A stretch of 64,000 nt of DNA. It comes from Paraburkholderia caffeinitolerans (lineage in GTDB: Bacteria; Pseudomonadota; Gammaproteobacteria; Burkholderiales; Burkholderiaceae). The number at the start of each line of letters is the position of its first letter. Within the stretch, counting starts at the first letter, position 1. The DNA lies in NCBI RefSeq assembly GCF_902859945.1, contig NZ_CADIKL010000017.1, positions 62,001-126,000 of the forward strand, given 5' to 3'. Made by a program: the position numbers and the translations under genes. The notes below the pieces were generated by a model that saw only the letters and a program-made list of their open reading frames with translations, was not told the origin of the DNA and did no database searches. Shown piece after piece: positions 38,114 to 46,890 of the stretch.

Positions 38114-39138
38114 GCGGCCTCCCTGGCGAGTTGCGCGGCGCCCGGATGGAAGCAGCGGGCCAGGTGGCCGGGCTGCGTTTCGGTCAATTCGGGTCGCACA
38201 TTGCAGGCCGCGCTCGCATGCGCGCAGCGCGGCGCGAACGCGCAGCCGGCCGGCATCGCGAGCAGATTCGGTGTCATCCCGGGAATCTGGCGCAGTCGCT
38301 CGCCGCGCTGGTTCAGGCTCGGCAGGCTCGCGATCAAGCCGACCGTATACGGGTGCTGCGGATCGTCGAGCACTGCGTCGACCGAGCCGTGTTCGACGAT
38401 CCGGCCCGCGTACATCACCGCGAGTTCATCGGCGAGTCCGGCGACGACCGACAGGTCGTGCGTAATCCAGATCAGCGAGGTGCGTTGCTCGCGCACGAGC
38501 TTCTGCACCTCGCAGAGGATCTGCGCCTGAATCGTGACGTCGAGCGCCGTGGTCGGTTCGTCGGCGATGATGAGGTCGGGTTGGTGCAGCATCGCGATCG
38601 CAATTGCCACGCGCTGCCGCATCCCGCCGGACAATTGATGCGGATACGCGCGCAGCCGCTCGTCCGGGCTCGGAATGCCCATCGCGGCCAGCGCGTCGCG
38701 CGCGAGTTCGCGCGCCTGCGCCCCGGACACGCGGCGATGCGCGCGCACGGCCTCGGTCATCTGCGCTTCGATACGCAGCACCGGGTTCAGCGTCATCATC
38801 GGGTCCTGGAAGATCATCGCGATGCGATTGCCCTGCAGGTGCCGCCGCTCGCGCGCCGGCAGCCGCACGATATCGCGGCCCTGGAACAGGATCTCGCCGC
38901 CCGCGATGCGGCCCGGCGCGTCGACGAGGCCCATGATCGAGTAGCCGGTGACCGACTTGCCCGAGCCCGATTCTCCAACGAGGCCCATGATGCGGCCCGG
39001 CGCGAGCGTGAACGACACATCGTCGACGGCTGTGAGCACGCCGGCGCGCGTGTCGAATTGCGTACGCAGATTGCGGACCTCGAGTGCCGGCGTTGCGGAT
39101 TGCGGCAAGGACTGTGACGAGGACTGCGGCACGTTCAT
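38110..39138 (-). CDS. Dipeptide/oligopeptide ABC transporter ATP-binding protein (first ATPase)
   Basis: A 342-residue OppD/DppD-like ATPase. Walker A is GESGSGKS (55-62), the signature is LSGGMRQRVAIAIAM and Walker B is LIIADEPTTALD. The C-terminal oligopeptide ABC extension carries the cysteine cluster CAFAPRCAHASAAC. The start at 39138 overlaps the upstream permease stop; a longer open frame upstream is in the wrong context. It works with a second ATPase in the usual heterodimer, here frameshifted. Confidence 0.92.
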
Positions 39139-40067
39139 TTCTGGCTCCGCGGGTTGAACAGGTCGCGCAGGCGGTCGCCAACGAGATTGATCGCGACGAT
39201 GGTCACGAGCAGCGCAAGGCCGGGATACAGGCTGATCCAGTACTGGCCGGAGAGCATGGTCTGATAGCCGTTCGCAATCAGCAGGCCCAGCGACGGCTCG
39301 GTCACCGGCACGCCGAGCCCGAGGAACGACAGCGTCGCTTCCAGCGTGATCGCGCGCGCGACTTGCAGCGATCCCACCACGATGAGCGGCGGCAGGCAGT
39401 TCGGCAGGATGTGGCCGATCACGATGCGCCAGCCCGGAATCGCCTGGCAGCGCGCGGCCTCCACATATTCGCGGCGCGCCTCCACGAGTGCCTGGCCGCG
39501 CGCCGTGCGCGCGAAATAGGCCCACTCGAGCACGATCAGCGTGAGCACGACGTTGCCGATGCCCTTGCCGATGTAAGCGAGGATCATCATCGCGACGAAG
39601 ATCGACGGGAACGACAGCAGCAGATCGACCATGCGCATCAGCAGCGCGTCGACCTTGCCGCCCGCATACGCGGCGATGAGCCCGAGCAGCGTGCCGATGA
39701 TGCCGGCCGCGAGCGCCGAGCCCACGCCCACGCCAAGACTGATGCGCAGCCCGTAGACGATGGCCGAGAGCAGGTCGCGGCCCTGGCCGTCGGTGCCGAG
39801 CCAGTACGTGAAGGTCGCGGCGCCGTTCGCGGAGCCCGGTGGCAGCCGCGCGTCCAGCACGTCGAGCTGCATCAGGTCGTAGGGGTTCTGTGGCGTGATC
39901 CACGGCGCCACGAGCGCGGCGGCGATCAGCACCACGAGCAGCACGAAGCCGATGAGCGCGCTTTTTGAGCGCGCGAAGTCGCGCATGGCCTGACGCCACG
40001 GCGATTCGCGACGTGCCGGCGCGGCGAGCGCAACGGGCGCGGAAGATTGTGGAGCGGGCGCGTTCAT
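39135..40067 (-). CDS. Dipeptide/oligopeptide ABC transporter, DppC-like permease
   Basis: A 310-residue permease with the N-terminal cytoplasmic segment typical of DppC and about six helices (DFARSKSALIGFVLLVVLIAA, GTLLGLIAAYAGG). The EAA loop reads EYVEAARCQAIPGWRIVIGHILPN. The start at 40067 overlaps the DppB-like stop by four bases. An upstream in-frame ATG has no family text before MNAPAPQ. Confidence 0.9.
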   Translation of the reverse strand: MNAPAPQSSAPVALAAPARRESPWRQAMRDFARSKSALIGFVLLVVLIAAALVAPWITPQNPYDLMQLDVLDARLPPGSANGAATFTYWLGTDGQGRDLLSAIVYGLRISLGVGVGSALAAGIIGTLLGLIAAYAGGKVDALLMRMVDLLLSFPSIFVAMMILAYIGKGIGNVVLTLIVLEWAYFARTARGQALVEARREYVEAARCQAIPGWRIVIGHILPNCLPPLIVVGSLQVARAITLEATLSFLGLGVPVTEPSLGLLIANGYQTMLSGQYWISLYPGLALLVTIVAINLVGDRLRDLFNPRSQK

Positions 40068-41038
40068 GCGGCGGCCTCCAGACGGACACGCGGATCGAGC
40101 CAGCGGTACAGCAGATCCACAATCAGGTTCAGCGTCACGAACAGGCACACAACGACAATCAGATACGCGACGATCACAGGCCGGTCGAGCGCGTTGATGC
40201 TGTCGAGAATCAGCTTGCCGGCGCCCGGCCAGGAAAACACGCTTTCAGTAACGACTGAGAACGCGATGGTCGAGCCGAACTCGATGCCGAGCACCGTGGT
40301 GAGCGGAATCAGCGTGTTGCGCAGCACGTGAACGAGCACGAGGCGCAGCGGCGCGAGCCCCTTGGCGCGCGCGAAGCGCACGAAATCCTGCGGCAGCACT
40401 TCGACCACGCCCGCGCGCGTGAGGCGCAGCACGAGCGAGATATTGAACAGCGCGAGGTTGAACGCGGGCAGGATCAGATGGCGCAGGCCGTCGAGCGTCA
40501 GGAACGACCACGCGACGCCAAACACCGGCACCGTCGCGCCGCGACCGCTGGCCGGCAGCCAGCCCAGATGAACCGAGAAGGTCATGATGAGCATCAGCCC
40601 GACCCAGAAAGTCGGCAGCGAGAAGCCGACAATGCTGCCTGCCGTCAGGAGCCGCGCGAGCGGATGCTGCGGGCGCAGCCCGGCAAAGAGCCCGAGCGGG
40701 ATGCCGATCACGATCGCAAGCAGTAACGCCGCGCACGCCAGTTCGAGCGTGGCGGGCAGGCGTTCGAGAATCAGCCGGATCGCGGGGACGTTGTACACGA
40801 AGCTGTTGCCGAGGTCGCCGTGCAGCGCGCCGTTCACGAAGGCGAGGTACTGGCGCCACAGCGGCTGGTCGAGGCCGAGCCGCGCGATGATGCGCGCGCG
40901 GTCGATCTGGTCGACGTCTTCGCCGATCAGGATGTCGACCGGGTTGCCGATCGCGTGCAGGCCCACGAACACGATCACGGTCATCAGCCACAGCACGACG
41001 ATCGCCTGCAGGATGCGGCGCAGAATCCATGCGCTCAT
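40064..41038 (-). CDS. Dipeptide/oligopeptide ABC transporter, DppB-like permease
   Basis: A 324-residue permease starting MSAWILRRILQAIVVLWLMT, the standard DppB N-terminus. GLDQPLWRQYLAFVNGALHGDLG and the EAA loop DFVRFARAKGLAPLRLVLVHVLRN follow. Its ATG overlaps the stop of the monooxygenase-like gene. Together with the DppC-like subunit it forms the channel for the binding protein at 35439-37007. Confidence 0.9.
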   Translation of the reverse strand: MSAWILRRILQAIVVLWLMTVIVFVGLHAIGNPVDILIGEDVDQIDRARIIARLGLDQPLWRQYLAFVNGALHGDLGNSFVYNVPAIRLILERLPATLELACAALLLAIVIGIPLGLFAGLRPQHPLARLLTAGSIVGFSLPTFWVGLMLIMTFSVHLGWLPASGRGATVPVFGVAWSFLTLDGLRHLILPAFNLALFNISLVLRLTRAGVVEVLPQDFVRFARAKGLAPLRLVLVHVLRNTLIPLTTVLGIEFGSTIAFSVVTESVFSWPGAGKLILDSINALDRPVIVAYLIVVVCLFVTLNLIVDLLYRWLDPRVRLEAAA

Positions 41039-42528
41039 CGCTGCGGCTCCGGCTCGGGGTGGACGGCAGAGGTCGTGGGCGGGCCAGCCGGCGTCCATTC
41101 GTCGCCGAATACCTCGGGTTCTTCGAACGCTTCGAGATTCGCGTAGTGATGGCCGATGTCTTCGCGATAGAGCACGGCTGCGAGCGCGAGCGACAGACGC
41201 TTGGCGCCATCGCTCACGGCCGGGATGTCGCCGGAGAGCGCGCCGTGCGAGAGCGTTGCCGGCGCGCAGAAGCAGTGGATGCGAGCGAGGCCGGGGCACG
41301 TGCCCGGTGTTTTTTCGAGGAATTCGAACGCCGGGCCCAGGTCGGGCGAGTCGGTGAGCTCGCGGTCTTCGTCGCCGGCGGGCGGCGTGTAGCGGTCGCT
41401 CCAGGTGCGGATGTGGCGCGCGAACGATGCGAATTCGGGGCGGCTGGCCGGGTCGATGTTGAAGCCGGTCGCGAACACGAGGAAATCCAGCTCGAACAGG
41501 CCTTGAGGAGTCCGTACGTGCAGCGCGTTGCCCGCCACGGTCACGTCGAGTATCGGCGAGCCGAGGTTGAAGCGCGCGTTCTCATGGCGCGACACGCGCA
41601 GCGTGCTGCCGCGCGGCGGCGGCACCTGCTGCACATTGATGTAATGACGGATGCGCCACTTCCACGCGTCGGGCAGCGCGGCATGGCCGTGCGTGAGCCC
41701 CGGGTTGCCCGCGCCCTTGCCCTTGTTCACGCGTGGAATGTCCGCGCGGCGGATCAGCAGGTCGACCGACGCGGCGCCCGCTTCGAGCGCGGTCGCGGCG
41801 CTGTCCATGGCCGACGCGCCCGCGCCGATTACGCCCACGCGCTTGCCGCGCAGTGTGCCGTAATCCATCTCGTCCGACGAGTGCGCCCAGAAGCGCTTCG
41901 GCAGCGCCTTCGCGAAAGCGGGCACGCTCGGGCCGCCGAGGCCGTCGCGTCCGGTCGCGAGCACCACGTGGCGCGCGTACACCACGCTGTCGCGGCCCGC
42001 GTGCGAGACCGACAGCGCGACCACGCCGTCGCCATCGCCATCGTCAAGCGGCACGATCGACGTGATGCGGTGATCGTTGCGCACGTCGAGGCCGAGCACC
42101 TCGCGATACCAGCGCAGGTAGTCCATCCATTGCAGGCGCGGGATCTTGTCGAGCGCAGCCCACGCCTCGCCGCCGAACTGCGCCTCGAACCACGCGCGAA
42201 ACGTGAGCGCGGGCAGGCCGAGCGCGGGGCCCGTCAGTTGCTTGGGCGAGCGCAGCGTTTCCATGCGCGCGGTGGTCGCCCACGGGCCTTCGAAGCCTTG
42301 CGGCGATTGATCGAAGATCACCGCGTCCACGCCGAGATGCGCGAGCGACGCGGCGGCGGCCAGCCCCGCCATGCCGCCGCCGATGATCGCGACGCTGACG
42401 ACGGGCCGGCCCTCGTGCGTGCGCGGCGGCACCCACGATCTGGCGGGCAATTCGAGCCAGGCGAGGTCTTCGCGCAGGCGCGCTTCGAGCGCCGCGAGGC
42501 CTGGGTGACGAGCGGTCGGCGAGTTCAT
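41035..42528 (-). CDS. FAD/NAD(P)-binding flavin monooxygenase-like protein
   Basis: A 497-residue flavoprotein. The N-terminal FAD-binding GxGxxG motif is AIIGGGMAG (Gly50-Gly55), and the second, NADPH-type motif is VGVIGAGASAMDSA at about 235. WAHSSDEMDYGTLRGKRV lies where flavin monooxygenases have their FxGxxxH fingerprint, but the exact motif is not kept, so an FMO-like or ornithine-hydroxylase-like role is possible. It overlaps LysR and DppB genes by four bases at each end, linking oxidation with import of one compound. Confidence 0.82.
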   Translation of the reverse strand: MNSPTARHPGLAALEARLREDLAWLELPARSWVPPRTHEGRPVVSVAIIGGGMAGLAAAASLAHLGVDAVIFDQSPQGFEGPWATTARMETLRSPKQLTGPALGLPALTFRAWFEAQFGGEAWAALDKIPRLQWMDYLRWYREVLGLDVRNDHRITSIVPLDDGDGDGVVALSVSHAGRDSVVYARHVVLATGRDGLGGPSVPAFAKALPKRFWAHSSDEMDYGTLRGKRVGVIGAGASAMDSAATALEAGAASVDLLIRRADIPRVNKGKGAGNPGLTHGHAALPDAWKWRIRHYINVQQVPPPRGSTLRVSRHENARFNLGSPILDVTVAGNALHVRTPQGLFELDFLVFATGFNIDPASRPEFASFARHIRTWSDRYTPPAGDEDRELTDSPDLGPAFEFLEKTPGTCPGLARIHCFCAPATLSHGALSGDIPAVSDGAKRLSLALAAVLYREDIGHHYANLEAFEEPEVFGDEWTPAGPPTTSAVHPEPEPQR

Positions 42529-43505
42529 GGTGACGGGGTTTCCTTCGGATCGGGCAGGTCGCCGTAGAGCGACTGCAGGACTTGGGCATGCTCGCTGGGC
42601 GCATGCTGGACGAAATCGGGGAGCAGCGTGCGCGCGGCGCTGGCGAGCGCGTCGACGAATGCCGTCGCGACGTTCGACAGCACTTTTGCGTCGCGCGTGA
42701 CGACCCCGAAGAAGAACGGAATACCGGTGTCGATCGGGCGCACGGCGACGTCGGGCAGCGGCAGACCGTAAGCGGTCACGGGTTCGAGCACCGAGAGGCC
42801 GAGCCCGGCGCGCACCGCGGCCAGCGCATTGAGCGACGAGTTGGTTTCGATCAACGCGGCCGGCGCGATGCCCGCGCTGGCGAACGCGTGATCGAGCCGG
42901 CGGCGCAGCCGGTACGGATTCTGCATCGTGACGATGCGCCGGTCCGCGCACGCGGCGAGCGGCACGCGCGCATGCGCGGCGAGCGGATCGTCATGGCGCA
43001 GCACGGCAACGCACGCGGATTCGCCGATCCAGTGGACGGCCAACCCGCGATGCTCGAGCGGCAGGCTGGTCACGCCGATCTCGGCTGCGCCCGTCAGCAC
43101 CTCGTGAACGACCTGTTCGGGCGACATGCTGCGCAGCTGGATCTTCGGCGTGTCGTGGGCGGGGCCGGGCAGCGCGAGCGCGGCGGGCAGGAGACCGGCC
43201 GCGAGCGCCGAGGTGGCCGCGATATGCAGCGGCCGCGCGTCGCCGCGCGCGATTTCGCTCGCACGGTCGCGGACCTGCTTCATGCCGGCGAGCATCCGCT
43301 CGACGTCCTCGTACAGCAGGAAGCCCTGTTCGGTGGGCGAGACGCGCGGGCCGTTGCGGGCAAACAGCGCATAGCCGATCTCGGCCTCCAGCTCCTGGAT
43401 CAGCCGCGTGATCGCGGGCTGCGACCGCCCGAGCAGGCGGCCGGCCGCAGTAATGCTGCCGGTGGTCATCACGGCAGCGAAGGCTTCGAGCTGGCGAAGT
43501 TCCAT
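42525..43505 (-). CDS. LysR-family transcriptional regulator, first gene of the transport-oxidation operon
   Basis: A 326-residue LysR regulator. The N-terminal helix-turn-helix is ITAAGRLLGRSQPAITRLIQELE, followed by a linker helix and a periplasmic-binding-like effector domain (LHIAATSALAAGLLPAAL, LNALAAVRAGLGLSVLEP). It precedes and overlaps the flavin monooxygenase-like gene, so it is cotranscribed with the operon it probably controls. A 26-bp palindrome and other dyads lie upstream. Confidence 0.88.
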   Translation of the reverse strand: MELRQLEAFAAVMTTGSITAAGRLLGRSQPAITRLIQELEAEIGYALFARNGPRVSPTEQGFLLYEDVERMLAGMKQVRDRASEIARGDARPLHIAATSALAAGLLPAALALPGPAHDTPKIQLRSMSPEQVVHEVLTGAAEIGVTSLPLEHRGLAVHWIGESACVAVLRHDDPLAAHARVPLAACADRRIVTMQNPYRLRRRLDHAFASAGIAPAALIETNSSLNALAAVRAGLGLSVLEPVTAYGLPLPDVAVRPIDTGIPFFFGVVTRDAKVLSNVATAFVDALASAARTLLPDFVQHAPSEHAQVLQSLYGDLPDPKETPSP

Positions 43506-43531
43506 GAGTCAGTGGGTGCGGACAGGCGCCA

Positions 43532-43614
43532 TTGCATGCGATTTAAGCATTCTTAACCTTCAAGCATGCAAAGCACAAATACTAAATCTGCATGTTGATA
43601 TATCGCAACGTGCA
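43532..43614. promoter_or_regulatory. LysR-type dyads upstream of the transport-oxidation operon
   Basis: Three dyads occur together: TTGCATGC (43532-43539) with GCATGCAA (43564-43571); TTAAGCATTCTTAA (43543-43556); and TGCATGTTG (43589-43597) with CAACGTGCA (43606-43614), which match at eight of nine positions. They lie 27-110 bp upstream of the LysR ATG. LysR sites often look like the last one; binding is inference. Confidence 0.5.
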
Positions 43615-43615
43615 A

Positions 43616-43701
43616 ACGAATGAGGGATTCTGATTCGTGAGCACCGGGTTTACGCGAAGAAGCGACTCCTATGTAATCGGAATATACGAATAAACATTCG
43701 T
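43616..43701. promoter_or_regulatory. Two ACGAAT/ATTCGT dyads upstream of glaH
   Basis: ACGAAT at 43616-43621 pairs with ATTCGT at 43633-43638, and ACGAAT at 43686-43691 pairs with ATTCGT at 43696-43701, the second with a 4-nt centre. A further ATTCGT is at 43747-43752. The two dyads are 60-70 bp apart and end 67 bp before the glaH ATG, so one regulator could bind both. Confidence 0.5.
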
Positions 43702-43768
43702 GTTTAGACGCTGGTTGATATCAAAAAAGAGCGCTCAAATGGAGTCATTCGTCTCAACGGAGGATTCC

Positions 43769-44698
43769 ATGGAACTCATGCTTGCCGACTCGCTGGCCAC
43801 CTCGCACCCGTCGACGTTTCGTCTGTCGACGCATCCGCACCATCACCGTATCGTTCACGTGAGCGCCGAGCGCGACGCGCTCGAACAATTCCTGGAAGAC
43901 GTCCGCGAGATCGATGTCCAGAATCTCGAGTACGTGCCGTTCATGCGCTACCACCTGGCCGACCTGCTGATCAAGCGACTCGGCAACGCGTTCGCGCGCA
44001 CCCTGGTCGACCTCGTCAAGGACCGCAACCACGGCGGTTTCACCATCGGTCTTCAAGGGTTGTCTCAAGATAGTTCGGACTACGTTAAATTCGGCACGGC
44101 GATTGGCCACATCCTCGGGCCGAGCAACCACGACTCCATGTCGGGCACCTACTACGCGCGCTTCGTGGTCAGACATACCGACGATAGCGACTCCTACCTG
44201 CGTCAGGCCTATCGTCTATTCACGATGCACACCGACGGCACCTTCGTCACCGAGGCCACCGACTGGCTGCTGATGATGAAGTTCGCCGAGCAGAACGCGG
44301 TCGGCGGCGAGTCGCGCTTCCTGCACCTCGACGATTGGGACGAGCGCGAGCGCTTCGTGAACCACAAGTTCGCGACCCGGCCGTTCCTGTACAAGGCGCC
44401 AGGCTCGAAGAACGTGAGCGAGCGGGTCGAGCGCCCGGTGTTCTTCCAGAGTGAATTCGGTTTGTCGCTGTCGTTCATCGATCAATTCGTGCAGCCCGCC
44501 AACCGGGAAGAGGCCGCTTATCTGCATGACCTTTCGGCATCGATGGAAGCTTCGCGTGGCACGAAGGAAGTCGCTCTCCCAGCGGGGGACCTGGTTGTCC
44601 TGAACAACTACTTCTATCTCCACGGCCGTGCGCCGTTTGAAAAGAACGAGGCACTGCATCGCGAACTGATGCGCCAGCGGGGCACGTTCGCGCAGTGA
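43769..44698 (+). CDS. glaH: Glutarate 2-hydroxylase (CsiD family)
   Basis: A 309-residue Fe(II)/2-oxoglutarate dioxygenase of the CsiD family that hydroxylates glutarate to L-2-hydroxyglutarate in lysine/cadaverine degradation. Metal ligands are His154 and Asp156 in MHTDGTF and His285 in YLHGRAPF. The match to E. coli GlaH includes MSGTYYARFVV, DSDSYLRQAYR, LHLDDWDERE, IDQFVQPAN and ELMRQRG. The start at 43769 is decided by a GGAGG site five bases upstream; longer in-frame starts lack one. The next gene overlaps its stop region. Confidence 0.93.
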   Translation: MELMLADSLATSHPSTFRLSTHPHHHRIVHVSAERDALEQFLEDVREIDVQNLEYVPFMRYHLADLLIKRLGNAFARTLVDLVKDRNHGGFTIGLQGLSQDSSDYVKFGTAIGHILGPSNHDSMSGTYYARFVVRHTDDSDSYLRQAYRLFTMHTDGTFVTEATDWLLMMKFAEQNAVGGESRFLHLDDWDERERFVNHKFATRPFLYKAPGSKNVSERVERPVFFQSEFGLSLSFIDQFVQPANREEAAYLHDLSASMEASRGTKEVALPAGDLVVLNNYFYLHGRAPFEKNEALHRELMRQRGTFAQ

Positions 44699-44790
44699 TG
44701 CAGCACTCGCCCGGTCCGGCACCGCCTGTGCAGGCGGATCGGGCGTCGAGCCTTTTGAAGCGTTTTAAGAAGCAGATTGTGGAGAGACAG

Positions 44791-46041
44791 ATGGAAGATC
44801 ACCTCGGTGCCGCGGACGTTCAGCCGCTCCCGCTTGTCGCGCAGAAAAGCGCGCAGAAAAGCCAGGCCGCGTATGGCGTCAAGCAGGACGTTCCGGCGCG
44901 GCTTCGCAAGATCCTTTCATTGGCCGATTTCGAGGCGGCGGCGCGGGGCTTCCTGCCACGCCCGCTGTACGGCTACATTTCCGGCGCCGCCGAGGACGAA
45001 CTGTCGCTCGCCGCGAACCGCAGCGCATTCGAGCGCCTGAAATTCCGGCCGAAGGTGCTGGTGGACGTCGCGCGCCGATCGCAAGCCACCACGATCTTCG
45101 GCCACACCTACGCGTCGCCGTTCGGGATTGCCCCGGTTGGCATCAGCGCGATCTCGGCGTATCGCGGCGACATCGCACTGGCCCAGGCGGCGCAGGGCGA
45201 ACAGATTCCCGCGATCATGAGCGGCACCTCGCTGATCCCGATGGAGACCGTCCGAGCCGCTGCGCCGGGCACGTGGTTTCAGGCCTATCTTCCCGGCGAC
45301 GCCGCGCGCCGCGATGCGCTGATCGAGCGGGTCCAAGCGGCGGGCTTCGCGACGCTCGTCGTCACGGTCGACATCCCCGTGTGGGCGAATCGCGAGAACA
45401 ATGTGCGCACTGGCTTCTCGCTGCCGCTGCGCCCGTCGCTGCGTCTCGCGATGGACGGCCTCGCGCGGCCCCGCTGGCTCTGCGGTACCTTCCTGCGCAC
45501 CTTGGTCCAGCACGGGATGCCTCACTTCGAAAACTCGTTCGCGACGCGCGGCGCACCGATGTTGTCCGCGTCGGCGATTCGCGACACCACGGGCCGCGAT
45601 CACCTCTCTTGGGAGGACATCGCGCGGATTCGCGAGCGCTGGAGCGGCAACCTGGTGATCAAGGGCATCCTGCACGTCGACGATGCGCGGCGCGCGGCGT
45701 CCATCGGCGCGGACGGCATCATCGTCTCGAACCACGGCGGACGCCAACTCGATGGCGCGGTCGAACCCTTGCAGGTGTTGCCGGAGATTTGCGCTGCCGT
45801 TGGCGACGATCTGGTCGTGATGATGGACAGCGGTGTCCGGCGCGGCGCGGATGTGCTGAAGGCGCTCGCGCTCGGCGCGCGTTTCGTGTTCGTCGGGCGT
45901 CCGTTCATGTATGCGGCGGCGGTGGGCGGCGAGGCGGGCGTGCGGCACGCGATCGGGCTTTTGCGCGACGAGGTGGACAGGAATATGGCGATGCTTGGGG
46001 CGCGCTCGGTCGAGGAGGTTACGAGGGACGTGCTTGCGTGA
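44791..46041 (+). CDS. FMN-dependent alpha-hydroxy-acid dehydrogenase
   Basis: A 416-residue member of the FMN 2-hydroxyacid dehydrogenase family (lactate dehydrogenase LldD, glycolate oxidase). YGYISGAAEDELSLAANRSAF opens the domain, FGIAPVGISAIS is the FMN-binding part, and SNHGGRQLDGA holds the catalytic histidine and arginine, followed by DSGVRRGADVLKALALGA. GGAG at 44781-44784 supports the ATG at 44791, though an in-frame GTG overlapping the glaH stop is also possible. Given glaH before it, L-2-hydroxyglutarate is a likely substrate, in place of the usual FAD enzyme LhgO/LhgD (inference). Confidence 0.85.
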   Translation: MEDHLGAADVQPLPLVAQKSAQKSQAAYGVKQDVPARLRKILSLADFEAAARGFLPRPLYGYISGAAEDELSLAANRSAFERLKFRPKVLVDVARRSQATTIFGHTYASPFGIAPVGISAISAYRGDIALAQAAQGEQIPAIMSGTSLIPMETVRAAAPGTWFQAYLPGDAARRDALIERVQAAGFATLVVTVDIPVWANRENNVRTGFSLPLRPSLRLAMDGLARPRWLCGTFLRTLVQHGMPHFENSFATRGAPMLSASAIRDTTGRDHLSWEDIARIRERWSGNLVIKGILHVDDARRAASIGADGIIVSNHGGRQLDGAVEPLQVLPEICAAVGDDLVVMMDSGVRRGADVLKALALGARFVFVGRPFMYAAAVGGEAGVRHAIGLLRDEVDRNMAMLGARSVEEVTRDVLA

Positions 46042-46062
46042 GGGGGCGCGCGGGCAGGCCCT

Positions 46063-46311
46063 TCACTGGCCGCGCAACGTCTCCAACATGGCAACCAGCG
46101 CGCGCACCCTCGGTGGTTGCAGTCGTGCCGAGGGCATCACTATGCTGATGGGCATGGCGGGCGGCCGGCATCTAGGGAGAAGTTCGACCAGGGCACCACT
46201 CCGCAGCTCTCCCACCACCATGTTGTCCGGCACCTGCGTGATCCCCAGACCCGCTACCACTGCCGCCACCATGCCTTCGCCATCGTTCACCTGCACCTGC
46301 GCGGGCGGCGC
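46063..46311 (-). pseudogene. LysR-family regulator, C-terminal remnant
   Basis: About 82 residues resembling the end of a LysR effector domain (VNDGEGMVAAVVAGLGITQV, then MVVGELRSGALVELLP and a normal ending) lie in one frame to the stop at 46063. Everything N-terminal is missing; the frame continues upstream into sequence that reads as a cupin on the other strand. It is a truncated gene. Confidence 0.6.
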
Positions 46312-46312
46312 C

Positions 46313-46492
46313 AAGTCGCTGGCGCCCGGTGCCGGAACGCCACCGCACCAGCACGACTGCGACGAGGTGGTGATTTGTCTGGGCGGCGAGGGTGAGCTCC
46401 GTACCGACGGGAGGCAGCAACGCTTAGGATCGCAAAGCATCCTCATCTTGCCGCGAGGCCGCGTGCACCAGTTCCTCAACGTCGGCTCGCAG
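46313..46492 (+). pseudogene. Cupin-domain protein fragment
   Basis: In one plus-strand frame, about 60 residues read as a cupin: PPHQHDCDEVVICLGGEGEL carries the histidine-histidine-glutamate-type first motif and GSQSILILPRGRVHQFLNVG the second. There is no start or a plausible remaining body, and the text joins directly to the LysR remnant. It is a gene fragment left by a rearrangement. Confidence 0.55.
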
Positions 46493-46890
46493 CCCCCTGG
46501 AAACACTGGGAATTTTCGGCCAGTCACCTGTGCCCACAAGACAGCCCGATGGCCAGCCTCTGCCGTTGCCATGGCGCAGTTGAGGCGCGTGAGAATCGCG
46601 TGCACCCATTAGCGGGCCCAGTGTCGAGTAAGCGAACCATTTCATCGCCTGCTTGAGCATCCGATTTCGCGATTCCACTGGCCGAATGCACCCGTTTCTT
46701 TGATTCACGGCTGCGACGCATCAGCGTCACCCGGCTTGCGCGAATCGGTCTACATACAGTGGCTTTCCGATTCGTGCAAATACGATTGCGTAGGATACCG
46801 ATGAAACGCCTGATAAACCGTGCAATGTACCACCCGATCAAGAAGTGGCCGGTGAGCATCCACGAGTGACCGATCCTCATACGGAAACGG

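Larger units (their letters stand above)
46042..46890. other. Non-coding stretch of gene remnants between the glaH unit and dsdA
   Basis: No intact gene is visible in these 849 bp. They contain the LysR C-terminal remnant (minus) and cupin remnant (plus) listed separately, then about 400 bp with only short, unrecognised open frames. The mixture suggests past rearrangement. Confidence 0.65.
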
